Positions 18,702-28,043 of a stretch of 64,000 nt of DNA are shown here, piece by piece. Under the pieces are notes generated by a model. It searched no databases and had not been told where the DNA came from. It saw only the letters and a program-made list of their open reading frames with translations. The DNA comes from Desulfobacter postgatei 2ac9. Lineage in GTDB: Bacteria; Desulfobacterota; Desulfobacteria; Desulfobacterales; Desulfobacteraceae. Numbering within the stretch: position 1 is the first letter of the stretch; each line of letters begins with the position of its first letter. Both the position numbers and the translations under genes were made by a program. The stretch is from NCBI RefSeq assembly GCF_000233695.2, contig NZ_CM001488.1:3871971-3935970 (forward strand), given 5' to 3'.

Positions 18702-19690
18702 AGCGCTGCCAGTTGCTGCTCGGCCTTTTTACGGCGAAGCGATTGTTCCGGCTCCAGGTCGAGGACCTTTGAGAAGGCCTCTATTGCCGCATCCCTATTG
18801 CCCTGTTTTGCCTCGACAACCCCCAGATTGAACAGCAGCGTGGGTGTTGACGGGGCCAAGTCCAGGGCGCGTCGAAGCAGGGTGTGGGCCTCGTCCGGAT
18901 CAGCGAGCTCGGCGCAAATCATGGCGAGATTGCTGATGGCCGGAATATAATCCGGTCGCTTGGCGACCACCTTGGCGAGCAGGGGCTTTGCCCGATCCGG
19001 CTTTTTCTTGGTGACCCAGACAAGGGCCAGGTTATAGAGCCCCAAGGGATGCTCCGGTTCTATCTCTAATGCCCGCTCCAGCACCGCCAGGGCGCGATCG
19101 GCTTGTCGTTTGCGAAGGTAAAGCTGGCCGAGGTTCACCAGGGCGTCCGCGTTTGCGCCGGACTGCTTTATCGCCAAATGGTAATAGGTTTCGGCCTGGT
19201 CCAGCATGCCGAGGGCGTTGTAGGCCACGGCCAGGTTGTAGAGGGCTTCTGGATGCCTGGGATGGTTTCGAAGGTGGTTTTTGTACGTATCGACCGCCGC
19301 GCCCCAATTTCCACGGCTCTGATACAGCACGCCGAGATTGAAACTGGCGGAATGATGGCTGGGATTGTACCGAATCGCCGTTTCGAATGCGCGCTGGGCG
19401 CGCTCATGTTGTTCCAGCTGGAAATAAGCCAGGCCGAGGTTATTGTAGGCATCCTCATTTTCAGGTACAACGCCAATGGCGCGTTGGAGGAGCAGCACCG
19501 CCTCTTCGAATGCACCGGTTTCAATTAGCAGAAATCCGAGGTTGTTGAGCGCCGAGACGTGGTTTCGATCGACGTGGAGCGCGCGGCGGTATTCATGTTC
19601 GGCGGCTCGGCGGTTTCCTTGCATGTGAAGCTGCACCGCACGGTTATTGTGACGGGCCGCTGCTTCTCTTTTTAGATATTCGTCTGTCAT
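18686..19690 (-). CDS. TPR repeat protein, last gene of the eCIS operon
   Basis: A 334-residue protein made almost wholly of about nine 34-residue tetratricopeptide repeats (ALNNLGFLLIETGAFEEAV, AYNNLGLAYFQLEQHERAQ and so on). This is a protein-binding scaffold fold with no catalytic motif. Start 19690 (MTDEYLK) is preferred over 19711 because AAGGA lies eight bases upstream. No signal peptide is seen, so it is probably cytoplasmic. The location directly downstream of the nuclease effector gene suggests a role in effector handling or particle loading, which is speculative. It ends in TAG. Confidence 0.85.
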   Translation of the reverse strand: MTDEYLKREAAARHNNRAVQLHMQGNRRAAEHEYRRALHVDRNHVSALNNLGFLLIETGAFEEAVLLLQRAIGVVPENEDAYNNLGLAYFQLEQHERAQRAFETAIRYNPSHHSASFNLGVLYQSRGNWGAAVDTYKNHLRNHPRHPEALYNLAVAYNALGMLDQAETYYHLAIKQSGANADALVNLGQLYLRKRQADRALAVLERALEIEPEHPLGLYNLALVWVTKKKPDRAKPLLAKVVAKRPDYIPAISNLAMICAELADPDEAHTLLRRALDLAPSTPTLLFNLGVVEAKQGNRDAAIEAFSKVLDLEPEQSLRRKKAEQQLAALQPVK

Positions 19691-19731
19691 TCTGTATCCT
19701 TGTGCAATCATAAAAATGTAACGACTCTCTA

Positions 19732-22700
19732 TCAGTCAGAATCGTCTTCAGAGTATGCCTGCTGGCTAAGGTAGTTCCATCTCGTCCTGTTCGACTTTCC
19801 GGCTTTGACATCGTCAACAGATTCGACCGGGGTCCTGGTTTTAGAGTTGTGCCTTCGGGGATCACTCATGGTAGAAGAGCGACTCCCGCCTTTGACTTTG
19901 AGGAAATCACCGGAGCCGGGCTCGGTGAACCTTTGTTCGATTTCTGTCGGAGCTTTCTTCGCCGATTCAGGATCATACGACTCGATGATGGTTTGCTGTT
20001 TTGTGCCCACAGGCTTTCGTTTTGTGTTTAAACGCCTCGAAGTGCATTTGAAACGGGAATTAACCCAATAGTAGTTTGGATGAGCGGGATTGGTCGTTTT
20101 CGGATTTGGGTTCCCGGTCTTTCCCTTATTTACATTTTGAACTTCAACGGTATACTCAAGCACATATCCCGCAGAGATATCTCTTTTTATGTATGATTCG
20201 GCCCACGCCCGATGATGGCTGTTGGCTTGTCGAGTGATCGGGAAAAGGTTATGTTGTGTGGCCGGTCCGCCGACGTTAGCATTGAGTAAATGCCCTCGAA
20301 TGTAGTAACCGCCACCGGGAAGTCGATTCATTATCCCACTGTGGGTTGTGCTGGTACTTGCTTCGGCGCCCACGGCATGGTCCTTTGCCAAGGGACTCGC
20401 TGTCATTTTCTTTCCGACAATGTCTGACTCGCCTCCGATTTTTAGAGGCTGGCCTGTCCATTTGACCTCGGTCTTTATCGGATCGTCACTGCCCACAACC
20501 GTTGCCCCGCTGCCCACCATGATCGAGAGATTGCCCATGGTCAGGATACGGGCTCTTGGATTGATCTCCATCTCTACGGAAGCGTTCGAAGTTCCCATAT
20601 GGTCTAGCTCCAATTTCTTCAGTCCATATTTGGATTTAATGGGACCGAATCTATGGGCGAGCGCTTTGGTATCCTTGCTGCTCCGCATCAGCGCCTCGAC
20701 ATCTTTCTTTGCTGCATCGAGCTTGTCCTTGGGGGTGAGTTCCTTGCTTTTGTCTTTGCTTGACTTCAGCTTATCCTTGGCCGCCTTATCGATCATCTTA
20801 TCGAGGCCGGGCTTACGTTGTCCGCCCTTTTCCTTGATAGGACGCTTGGCGTCCGCGTCCTTTCCGGTGGGTTTCTGCTTCCGGGACGGCTTGGGCGGGG
20901 CCTTGGGTGTTGCCTTGCCCTTGGGCGCCACCTCGCTGCCGCCTTTGTCGCCGGACTTGCCTTTCCCCTTGTTTCGACCAGACCAGTTGGCGCGGTTCTT
21001 GAGCGCGTCTCTCGCACCCGAGCCCTTGGGGCCATCCTTGGGCATGGCATCCTGGATGAGGCGTTCGGCATCGATATTGTCGGTCTTGAAGTCGAGGGTC
21101 GGCGGTTCGGGCTGGCCAAACGTGTAGCTCATGTTGGCCTGAATGGCCAGGGTAGGTCCCACGTCCCAGACCCACTCGGCCAGCTGCCAGGTATTCTCCC
21201 AGACCGTAATCCAGAGGGCCTCCACTTCGGCCCAGGCCTGCAGCCCCAGCTTGAGCTTTGCCGCCGCGGCCATAGTGGCCGTTCCATTGATGGTGTAGTT
21301 GCCATTCGCATAAGAGAGCACCGGAAGGACCGAGACTGCGCCGTAGATGCCGGCTGTTCCCACCGCTTCGATGCCGCCGGTGAGGGAGCCGATGAGCACG
21401 TCAAGCCCCAGGCCCGCGCCGAACGCTATGTACGCCTCCACATAGGCGGGAATGTAAAGCTCGCCGCTGATGTCGAATGTGGGTGCATCACCGCCCACCG
21501 TATACTCACCCTGCACCGTGATGTCTCGAAGTTGCCCCGGTCCAATGCCGGCCCTTACTCCAGCACGCATGCGAATTACTGCCACCAGGATGGCCCAAAG
21601 TGGAATATTACGGCTCATACTGAAGAGCTCTCGATCCATCTTCTTCTGAGGAAACAGTTCCAGCGGCTCGGTCACCCGGATGGCCCCTTTGAGGGTCGTG
21701 GTGCCGTCTTCCTTGATTTTTACGCCGAGGGTGCCTTGCAGAAAGCTGGTGAGCTGAGCGGTTACATCACCGCCACCGTAAACGGCCAGCCCCCCATTGA
21801 CTTTTTCGGCCACACCCAGCAAGACATCTCCCTTGAGTTTGCCGTTGTCCCGCTCATAGGCGATCTTCTGTTCACCCTTCCATCGCTTATCCTTGTACCA
21901 GACATGAAGGTTGCCGCTGAGACCGGCCAGTTTTTCACTGGCAATCGGGATCTCCACATCACCTTCCAGCGCTCCGTTGACATAGTTGACCTGGGCGTTT
22001 ACGTCCTGTAACCCGGGTATGCTGAGCTGCACGTCCGCGCCCATGCCGAAGCTGCCGGCTTCATCGTAGCTCGCCTTCAGGTTTCCCCGCGCTACACTGC
22101 CGAGCGCTACGGCCATGCTGCCGCCAAATCCCATCTGGCCCTTATCGTTTACCCGGCCGGTGATGGATCCGCTCTGGACCAACCCCCCCGGGATATTCTG
22201 GGCGCTCACGGTGAGCGAGCCGAACAGCTTGTTCCGACGGTAGCCGAAGGTGCCGGTGAGTGGATCAATGGCCGGAACCTTTAAGGTGAAGGTACCGGTC
22301 CCGTCCACCACCCCTTTTCGAATGGTCCCGGTCAGACCGGCTTCGCCGAACTGCTTGTAGCGAATGAGAAGGTTGTTGACGCCGCCCGAGAGATCACCGT
22401 TGATCATGGTTAAATTCAAATCGCCGGACGGTATCTCGATGCCGGGGAGAGACGGAACGATCTTGGCGGCCGGCACGGTGACCTCGGCCTTGAGACTCCC
22501 CTCTTCGATAGACATCGCCGCCCCTGCGCCTTTAAGCATATCCTGGGTAATATCGACCTGGCCGCTGCCCTTGGGAACGCCGTCAACAAAAGAGGCGTCG
22601 AACTTACCTTTGGCCAGCCCTGCATATTCGAGATTGGCATGCACCGATCCCTTGAGTTTACCCGCTGAGATTTCTACCTCTCCGCCACCGTCCACGCGAA

Positions 22701-23889
22701 GATTGGGCAGACCCGGAGGCTTCAACTTGTCTGCGCTCAAGCTGACGTTTCCGGTGAACTGATGGTCGTTGCCCACAGACAACGTAATTTCGGGGTTGTT
22801 GAGCGCGGCAATGGGCACCCGTGTCTTGGTCGACAAGGTGGCGACACCGTCCTTGTCGGTTCGAATACGCAGTCCTCGCCGGGGATTGGTGACGAACGGG
22901 ACTGTGACATCGGCCATCAGCTCCCCTTTTTTCGTTCCAGGCCAGTACAAAAATTTGTTGAGACGCAGGCCGGGCACGCTCGCCGGAGCGTCGGCCAGAT
23001 CGACGACAATCTGCTGCCGCCTCGCCTCCAGCTTGCTCTTTTCAATCCGCACATCATTGCCCAGCTTGATCACCAGATCGCCGTTTTCGGCCGGTCCTGC
23101 GGACGCGCCGACGGTTTCTCCCCCAGCTTGAACCGGTGTCGCTTCGGTGCGCAGAAGGCCGGTTACATCCTGGTCCTCTTTCAACGGATGCTTGACAGGC
23201 TCGCCCTTCATTACGGCGGTTGCAGCGGATTCGGCCTCCTGCTCCGCGGGATCATCGGGCGTACTCACCCCCATCTTTGCCTTGGGGAGCGCGGGCGCGC
23301 TGCGCTGCTGAACGGTATGAGCCAGCTCGTGGGCCAACAGATGTTTTCCCTGAGCGGTCTCGGGTTGATAGCCCCCTCGGCCGAAATAGAGATCCCGTCC
23401 GGCTGTGTAAGCCTTTGCCCCCAACCTCTCTGCGGTGCGTTCCGTATCGGTATCCGAGTGAACCCGTACTCCGCCAAAATCCTCGCCAAAACCGGACTCC
23501 ATCTCGGCGCGGGTGGATTGACCCAGGGGCTGTCCCAGTCCCCGGCTCTTCTCGATATGAGTGGAGACCGATTCCGGCACCTCCCGTGGTTCGCGCGGTT
23601 TGGCGGATTGGAGCAATAATGCTGTATTGCGGTTCCCCACCCGACGCTGGAGCGTTTTTGCCAACTTGCCGCGGGAGATCTGATGGCGGTTTGGCTGTAC
23701 CCCCGGATCGGTCAACAGGGAGACCATCCGAGTCGACGGCATCTTGTCGATGATGCCCGAACGCCGGCCCGGCGTCCTCTCGTTCACCTCTCTTTGCCCC
23801 GTCGCAACAGATGCGTACTTCGGTTCCGTCGACTCGACGCTTTTCTGGGAAGCCGTCTCAGCGATATTGGTTTTTGTCATTTCTGCCAT
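19732..23889 (-). CDS. DUF4157 protein with C-terminal DNA/RNA nuclease-like domain, predicted eCIS effector
   Basis: 1385 residues. Residues about 125-200 form a DUF4157 domain with the metallopeptidase-like motif HELAH (187-191), a domain known to mark cargo of extracellular contractile injection systems. Residues about 280-730 are a long run of beta-rich repeats, followed by hydrophobic Gly/Ala stretches (about 760-880) that could contact a membrane. A Lys/Pro/Gly-rich low-complexity linker covers about 960-1060. Residues about 1190-1290 carry an RGH-x-N...GG...HNLFPIT pattern (His1200) followed by N-x3-H-x2-W-x-E, resembling the non-specific DNA/RNA endonuclease family and related toxin nucleases. 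Function is inferred from domain order and location; no immunity gene is recognisable next to it. Confidence 0.8.
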   Translation of the reverse strand: MAEMTKTNIAETASQKSVESTEPKYASVATGQREVNERTPGRRSGIIDKMPSTRMVSLLTDPGVQPNRHQISRGKLAKTLQRRVGNRNTALLLQSAKPREPREVPESVSTHIEKSRGLGQPLGQSTRAEMESGFGEDFGGVRVHSDTDTERTAERLGAKAYTAGRDLYFGRGGYQPETAQGKHLLAHELAHTVQQRSAPALPKAKMGVSTPDDPAEQEAESAATAVMKGEPVKHPLKEDQDVTGLLRTEATPVQAGGETVGASAGPAENGDLVIKLGNDVRIEKSKLEARRQQIVVDLADAPASVPGLRLNKFLYWPGTKKGELMADVTVPFVTNPRRGLRIRTDKDGVATLSTKTRVPIAALNNPEITLSVGNDHQFTGNVSLSADKLKPPGLPNLRVDGGGEVEISAGKLKGSVHANLEYAGLAKGKFDASFVDGVPKGSGQVDITQDMLKGAGAAMSIEEGSLKAEVTVPAAKIVPSLPGIEIPSGDLNLTMINGDLSGGVNNLLIRYKQFGEAGLTGTIRKGVVDGTGTFTLKVPAIDPLTGTFGYRRNKLFGSLTVSAQNIPGGLVQSGSITGRVNDKGQMGFGGSMAVALGSVARGNLKASYDEAGSFGMGADVQLSIPGLQDVNAQVNYVNGALEGDVEIPIASEKLAGLSGNLHVWYKDKRWKGEQKIAYERDNGKLKGDVLLGVAEKVNGGLAVYGGGDVTAQLTSFLQGTLGVKIKEDGTTTLKGAIRVTEPLELFPQKKMDRELFSMSRNIPLWAILVAVIRMRAGVRAGIGPGQLRDITVQGEYTVGGDAPTFDISGELYIPAYVEAYIAFGAGLGLDVLIGSLTGGIEAVGTAGIYGAVSVLPVLSYANGNYTINGTATMAAAAKLKLGLQAWAEVEALWITVWENTWQLAEWVWDVGPTLAIQANMSYTFGQPEPPTLDFKTDNIDAERLIQDAMPKDGPKGSGARDALKNRANWSGRNKGKGKSGDKGGSEVAPKGKATPKAPPKPSRKQKPTGKDADAKRPIKEKGGQRKPGLDKMIDKAAKDKLKSSKDKSKELTPKDKLDAAKKDVEALMRSSKDTKALAHRFGPIKSKYGLKKLELDHMGTSNASVEMEINPRARILTMGNLSIMVGSGATVVGSDDPIKTEVKWTGQPLKIGGESDIVGKKMTASPLAKDHAVGAEASTSTTHSGIMNRLPGGGYYIRGHLLNANVGGPATQHNLFPITRQANSHHRAWAESYIKRDISAGYVLEYTVEVQNVNKGKTGNPNPKTTNPAHPNYYWVNSRFKCTSRRLNTKRKPVGTKQQTIIESYDPESAKKAPTEIEQRFTEPGSGDFLKVKGGSRSSTMSDPRRHNSKTRTPVESVDDVKAGKSNRTRWNYLSQQAYSEDDSD

Positions 23890-23895
23890 TTTGCT

Positions 23896-24738
23896 TCAGC
23901 TCAGAGATCCGACCGCTATCCGCGCCGGCGGATCTACTTCATCGTCACACACCTCAGGCGTTACAAAGAACTCCCGCAATGCGTCCTGTATACGTGTCGC
24001 CGCCTGGGCGACTAATGGAGCGGTCTTTTCATCCGGCTCCATCAATGGCGAAGCGGCAAACGCATTGTGGTGGGCCACCCAAGCCGCAGAAATCGTCTTT
24101 GCATCCGCGTTGCCGCCACGCCGCGCGATGGCGCGGTAGGCGTTGAGCAGAAAGCTGTAGTACTCCGAAATGGCGAACACCGTACCTACCGGCGCCGCGG
24201 CAACGCGTTCGTTCCAGAGAAAAACCACATAGTAATACACATCCTGGGCCATCTGAAACAGATTGAGCCGTTCCCGCCATCCACCGACATTCATCCGGGA
24301 CAACTTCCATGCGCCGGTGGGACAGAGTACATCCTCCCGGATGGCCACCATGTCTCCGTCCAGATAGGCCGGATAGGTCTGGCACACGTACGGGCGACAG
24401 GCGTGGATGCCGCAACGCCCCGGTCCGCCGAGGGGCATCAAAAAGACGCAGTCCCGCTTCTCCTCCTGCCCCTCAACTTTGTCCAGGGCGATGTCATACC
24501 GCGTGTCGCTCTGGTCCAGACAAAACGTGCCCGGGCTGACCCTGTCCGTCTGAAAACAGAGGAGATAGTCCTCGGGCGGAATGCCGAGGCCGGATGTAAT
24601 ATTCCATACGTCGCAGCCGATGACCGACACCGTGTACTCGGCGCAGCAGCGGGCGCTGCAGACCGAGCACGCGGTGGCCGTGCTGCTCATACCGGGAGAG
24701 ACCCCGGAGACCACTTTAAGTCGCAAACTGGGTGACAT
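23896..24738 (-). CDS. YkgJ-type cysteine-cluster protein A
   Basis: A 280-residue protein. The N-terminus has C-x2-C-x3-CC (Cys24, 27, 31, 32), and mid-protein cysteines lie in CGIHACRPYVCQTYP. This pattern belongs to the YkgJ/zinc-iron-chelating cluster family (PF03692 type), which is predicted to bind a metal or Fe-S centre. A helical C-terminal extension of about 130 residues is not part of that family core. Start 24738 has GGAGA upstream and overlaps the preceding gene by 23 bases; an internal Met17 is possible. It lies directly upstream of the nuclease effector gene. A role in metal supply, modification or protection is only a guess. Confidence 0.75.
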   Translation of the reverse strand: MSPSLRLKVVSGVSPGMSSTATACSVCSARCCAEYTVSVIGCDVWNITSGLGIPPEDYLLCFQTDRVSPGTFCLDQSDTRYDIALDKVEGQEEKRDCVFLMPLGGPGRCGIHACRPYVCQTYPAYLDGDMVAIREDVLCPTGAWKLSRMNVGGWRERLNLFQMAQDVYYYVVFLWNERVAAAPVGTVFAISEYYSFLLNAYRAIARRGGNADAKTISAAWVAHHNAFAASPLMEPDEKTAPLVAQAATRIQDALREFFVTPEVCDDEVDPPARIAVGSLS

Positions 24739-25309
24739 AGCGATTCTCCAAATAAGTGCAGAATTGTTCGAACGAGAACCATGAATCCGCTGAGCTTTTT
24801 CCAACTCGCTCGTTCCAGTCCCGGAGGATGGCGTCATAGTCATCGAGCCGCTCCTTGGCGGACTGTTCCAGTGCCCGCTCCAGGTCCACATCCAGCTCGA
24901 GAATGGACCAGGTCCGCCAACAGGCGTTCGGATTATTGATCACCCGCATGAGGCCGTCCTTGAAATAGCCCGGATACTGGCGACACACCAGGGGGCTCAG
25001 ATCGCCGAGACCGCAGCGGTGGATGCCGGTGTTGGTCCTCACCAGGAATACGCACGCGCCGAGCCGTTGCGCATCGGTACTCTTGGCCAACACCAGCTCG
25101 TACCGCTCGCCGCTGTGATCAAGGATGAAGGCGTGCTCTGCATCCGCTTCCGCATAGGTGAACCCCACAAACTGACTCGGCCGGATATCGAGCGCCGAGG
25201 CGATGCGCCACAGATCGAAGCCGGTGATGCTCACCCGGTAGTGGTAGCAACAGGTGCGCGATATACAGCCGTTGCAGATGGCTTCCTTGGTTTGCAGTGC
25301 CGTGTCCAT
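24716..25309 (-). CDS. YkgJ-type cysteine-cluster protein B
   Basis: A 197-residue paralogue of the following gene product. C-x2-C-x4-CC (Cys12, 15, 20, 21) is followed by CGLGDLSPLVCRQYPG, the same cluster signature. Both proteins share a similar domain plan, including Asp/Trp/Asn-rich C-terminal helices (DWNERVGKSS here, LWNERVAAAP in A). Start 25309 is preferred over 25315 because AGGAG abuts the first ATG but is seven bases from the second. No transport signal is seen. YkgJ-like pairs are not core eCIS parts in the Afp or PVC loci I know. Confidence 0.75.
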   Translation of the reverse strand: MDTALQTKEAICNGCISRTCCYHYRVSITGFDLWRIASALDIRPSQFVGFTYAEADAEHAFILDHSGERYELVLAKSTDAQRLGACVFLVRTNTGIHRCGLGDLSPLVCRQYPGYFKDGLMRVINNPNACWRTWSILELDVDLERALEQSAKERLDDYDAILRDWNERVGKSSADSWFSFEQFCTYLENRYVTQFAT

Positions 25310-25318
25310 GATCATCTC

Positions 25319-28015
25319 CTATGCGGTCTTTAGCTTGCGGATGATGAAAATCACGATGACGGCGATGATCACGAGGATAACCCACCATAGTGGTTGTATG
25401 GTTGTTTGCGGGACGATTTTCTTGGTGAATTCTACCCCTGCAAAATTCAGAGTGATTGTTTGTTCTTTGTTTTTAGGAATCTTGATCTTTTGCGTATAGG
25501 TGCCGTCTAGATTGTCCTGAAGGGGTTCAACTGCATTAAGCGCGTTCATGGATGAGAAGTCAAAGTACCTAGCGGTATCCGGCCGCGGTAGATTTTTGTA
25601 TTGATCCATTAATTGATAGTGGACTTGATAGTAATCAAGTCCTTCAACAGTCTCTAAGTAGGCAACAGAGATATTCGAGTCCTTTACAGAAGGTCGAAGC
25701 TTGATATAGTGGTCCAATCGTTTCTCTCTCTGGAAATTGTAGTCCTGCGCAGCCTTGCCATTTGCCTTGATCAAAAAAGTATGGAGTCCTGTCTTAGTCA
25801 GCGGACTTGACACATATGTATAGATACCGTCGTTGGCGGCATTATCACCGTGGGTGCCGTCATCATAAAACCGCTGTGCCGTATCGTTCATAACAACTAA
25901 CGGCGGCTCGATTTTTTTTACTTCAGAGAGGATGTAAGCTTTCTGACTGTGCATCCTAAGGCCTGCATCATTGAGTTTATACTTCTTTCGAAGTATTTCG
26001 AACTCACCGGGGTCAATCGTATTTGAATTGAACCAATTTCCTATGCTGACTGTCGGCTTGGCGGAATTCAGTTCCACGTCAGCGCCGACAACGGGCTTTC
26101 CACGATCGGTCAGCTTCGCTTCAATACGAATGCTGTCTCCTGTGAAGTACTGTTTTTTGTCAAACATCACATCCATTGTCAAGTCAGACAGAATTAGTGT
26201 GCTATATGAAAATTCGGATCCGTTTTCCCGGAGGACTGCGTTTTCCCCGGTTTGATGTTGGACCTTTAGTTTCCATTCTCCTACCTTCCCTGGTTGTCTC
26301 AAGTAATCTTTATGAACTGAATAGACGGAGGAGAAGCTCCCTTCTCGATTGAAAACATAATCTGTTTCTCTCGCCACGTCCGGTGTTATCTCTGTGCCAT
26401 CAGGTGCTATAATGCTCACCGCGAACAGATTTGGCGTCCCTCTTTCCCAACTGACAACGAAATCTATTCGTCTATCAGACGTGCCGACCGGAAGCGGTAT
26501 CTCTTTTATGTCACCCGGCTCAACAGAAACCGTTGGATCTCCTGATGTTTCTGTCCCAAAGGCGATATCCAATACTTTAGTATATATGCTTGCAAGATCA
26601 GCAGGAATAGACTCACCTGATCCCGCACCGAAAACAACAAACTCTCCATTTGTTTGCTCCTGAATATCTTCCATCAGCTCGTGATCCACATAGGCGCCAT
26701 TTTCCCCAAAGGCTACCGAAAATACCGGAATTCCTTTGTCAACGATGCTCGTCAATACACCTGTATCCCGGGGGTCTTGCCCAGAAGGCTCGGCGTATCC
26801 GTCGCTCATGAGCAGTATGACCCCATCATTGGAGTCTCCAAAGAGTGTAAGACATTGATTCAATCCATCTGAAATGCGAGTACCGGTACCACCTGTTGAC
26901 GGGCCGGTGCCCCCTGAATAGGGTATTCCCAATGCGCCTTTCATCGCGTTGATATGTGAACCGTTAATTGGGTTTAGCCCATATTCGACCTCCACTGCTG
27001 GAGGACCGCCACCGAAACGTACTGCTCCAACGCGAACCGCGCCAATCGTTCCAGGCGAAACGCCGATCTCAAGATCGTCTAGAAACGGTTCCAACGCGTT
27101 CCTCGCTTGGGCTATCCGACTGGATTCCAATGCATCAGAACACGGCCACGGCTCATCGTAAGCGCAACTCATACTTCCAGAGTAGTCCAACGCTAGGATG
27201 ATGCGACGTGTTGTGCCCGTTCCGTTCAGAATTACATCAAGAACGGGCGTATCCGGGTCATTGGTAGTCAGGTGGAGTGTATCGGTTTTGGCCGATGCAT
27301 CAACGGGATTGAAGGAAATATCGATATCGGTGCTTGAAACACCCGTTACCGGCGATCCCACCGAACTGGAAATAGAGAAGCCTCTATCTCCGTATTCCAG
27401 CGCAACCGCCAGTGTCATATCTTGGGCAAATCGATTATGAACCGTAATTGTCAGGGTTTTCGTGTCTCCGACAATCACGCTGTCGAACTCCATTGGGGAC
27501 GGTGCGGCAAAAACGTCTGACACATAAGTGGCACCGAATGCATCGTTCAGCTCCCCTTCCATCCAGTAGATTGTCCGTGTGTCCGCGCTCGGCTTGGACA
27601 CTCGAATCAACCACACATCACCAGCGGGAGCTGGCGAATCCAGTGCAAACTTAAGGTGAAACACTTTGTCCGCTATCTCTTCAACTGCGTCGAGGGTGGC
27701 GACAGACAAACCTCCACCGCCTATGAGCGTATTGTTTGACGATGGTATCGTCAGCGTGCGCTCAGCAGCCGGATCCGAAGTTCGTTGGACATAAACAACG
27801 ACATCAGACAGGTCCCCCGCCAATCGAACAGACCTCGTGCTCACACCTTCGGGGACGGTGATATTGAAGGTATTGGGACTCGTTCCGGTTATCGTTATCG
27901 CCGTCTGAGCAGAAACTTTTGCTGAATAAAAATAAGACCCCAGTAAAAAGAGTACAATCCAAAAAAGTGTGGTTTTATTCAAATCAAACAAATTGATTCT
28001 CATTGTTTTGCACAT
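25319..28015 (-). CDS. Secreted, membrane-anchored von Willebrand A-domain protein
   Basis: 898 residues. An N-terminal hydrophobic segment ending VSAQ is a probable signal peptide. An Ig-like choice-of-anchor domain (about 155-265, ending LNGTG) is followed by a VWA domain whose metal-binding DxSxS is present (Asp277, DYSGSMS) with MSDG downstream. Then come beta-rich domains resembling invasin/macroglobulin repeats. A C-terminal transmembrane helix (PLWWVILVIIAVIVIFIIRKL region) is followed by a short basic tail. It is thus likely exported, with its bulk outside the membrane. Start 28015 has AAAGGAA upstream. Location inside an eCIS operon suggests anchoring or target recognition, but the role is unknown. 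Confidence 0.8.
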   Translation of the reverse strand: MCKTMRINLFDLNKTTLFWIVLFLLGSYFYSAKVSAQTAITITGTSPNTFNITVPEGVSTRSVRLAGDLSDVVVYVQRTSDPAAERTLTIPSSNNTLIGGGGLSVATLDAVEEIADKVFHLKFALDSPAPAGDVWLIRVSKPSADTRTIYWMEGELNDAFGATYVSDVFAAPSPMEFDSVIVGDTKTLTITVHNRFAQDMTLAVALEYGDRGFSISSSVGSPVTGVSSTDIDISFNPVDASAKTDTLHLTTNDPDTPVLDVILNGTGTTRRIILALDYSGSMSCAYDEPWPCSDALESSRIAQARNALEPFLDDLEIGVSPGTIGAVRVGAVRFGGGPPAVEVEYGLNPINGSHINAMKGALGIPYSGGTGPSTGGTGTRISDGLNQCLTLFGDSNDGVILLMSDGYAEPSGQDPRDTGVLTSIVDKGIPVFSVAFGENGAYVDHELMEDIQEQTNGEFVVFGAGSGESIPADLASIYTKVLDIAFGTETSGDPTVSVEPGDIKEIPLPVGTSDRRIDFVVSWERGTPNLFAVSIIAPDGTEITPDVARETDYVFNREGSFSSVYSVHKDYLRQPGKVGEWKLKVQHQTGENAVLRENGSEFSYSTLILSDLTMDVMFDKKQYFTGDSIRIEAKLTDRGKPVVGADVELNSAKPTVSIGNWFNSNTIDPGEFEILRKKYKLNDAGLRMHSQKAYILSEVKKIEPPLVVMNDTAQRFYDDGTHGDNAANDGIYTYVSSPLTKTGLHTFLIKANGKAAQDYNFQREKRLDHYIKLRPSVKDSNISVAYLETVEGLDYYQVHYQLMDQYKNLPRPDTARYFDFSSMNALNAVEPLQDNLDGTYTQKIKIPKNKEQTITLNFAGVEFTKKIVPQTTIQPLWWVILVIIAVIVIFIIRKLKTA

Positions 28016-28043
28016 AATGGTTCCTTTCTAAAATGAAGAGTTT

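Noticed and set aside
20818..22011. A 397-codon plus-strand frame inside the effector gene
   Set aside because: Shadow of the minus-strand DUF4157 nuclease gene; the minus strand carries recognisable domains over the same bases.
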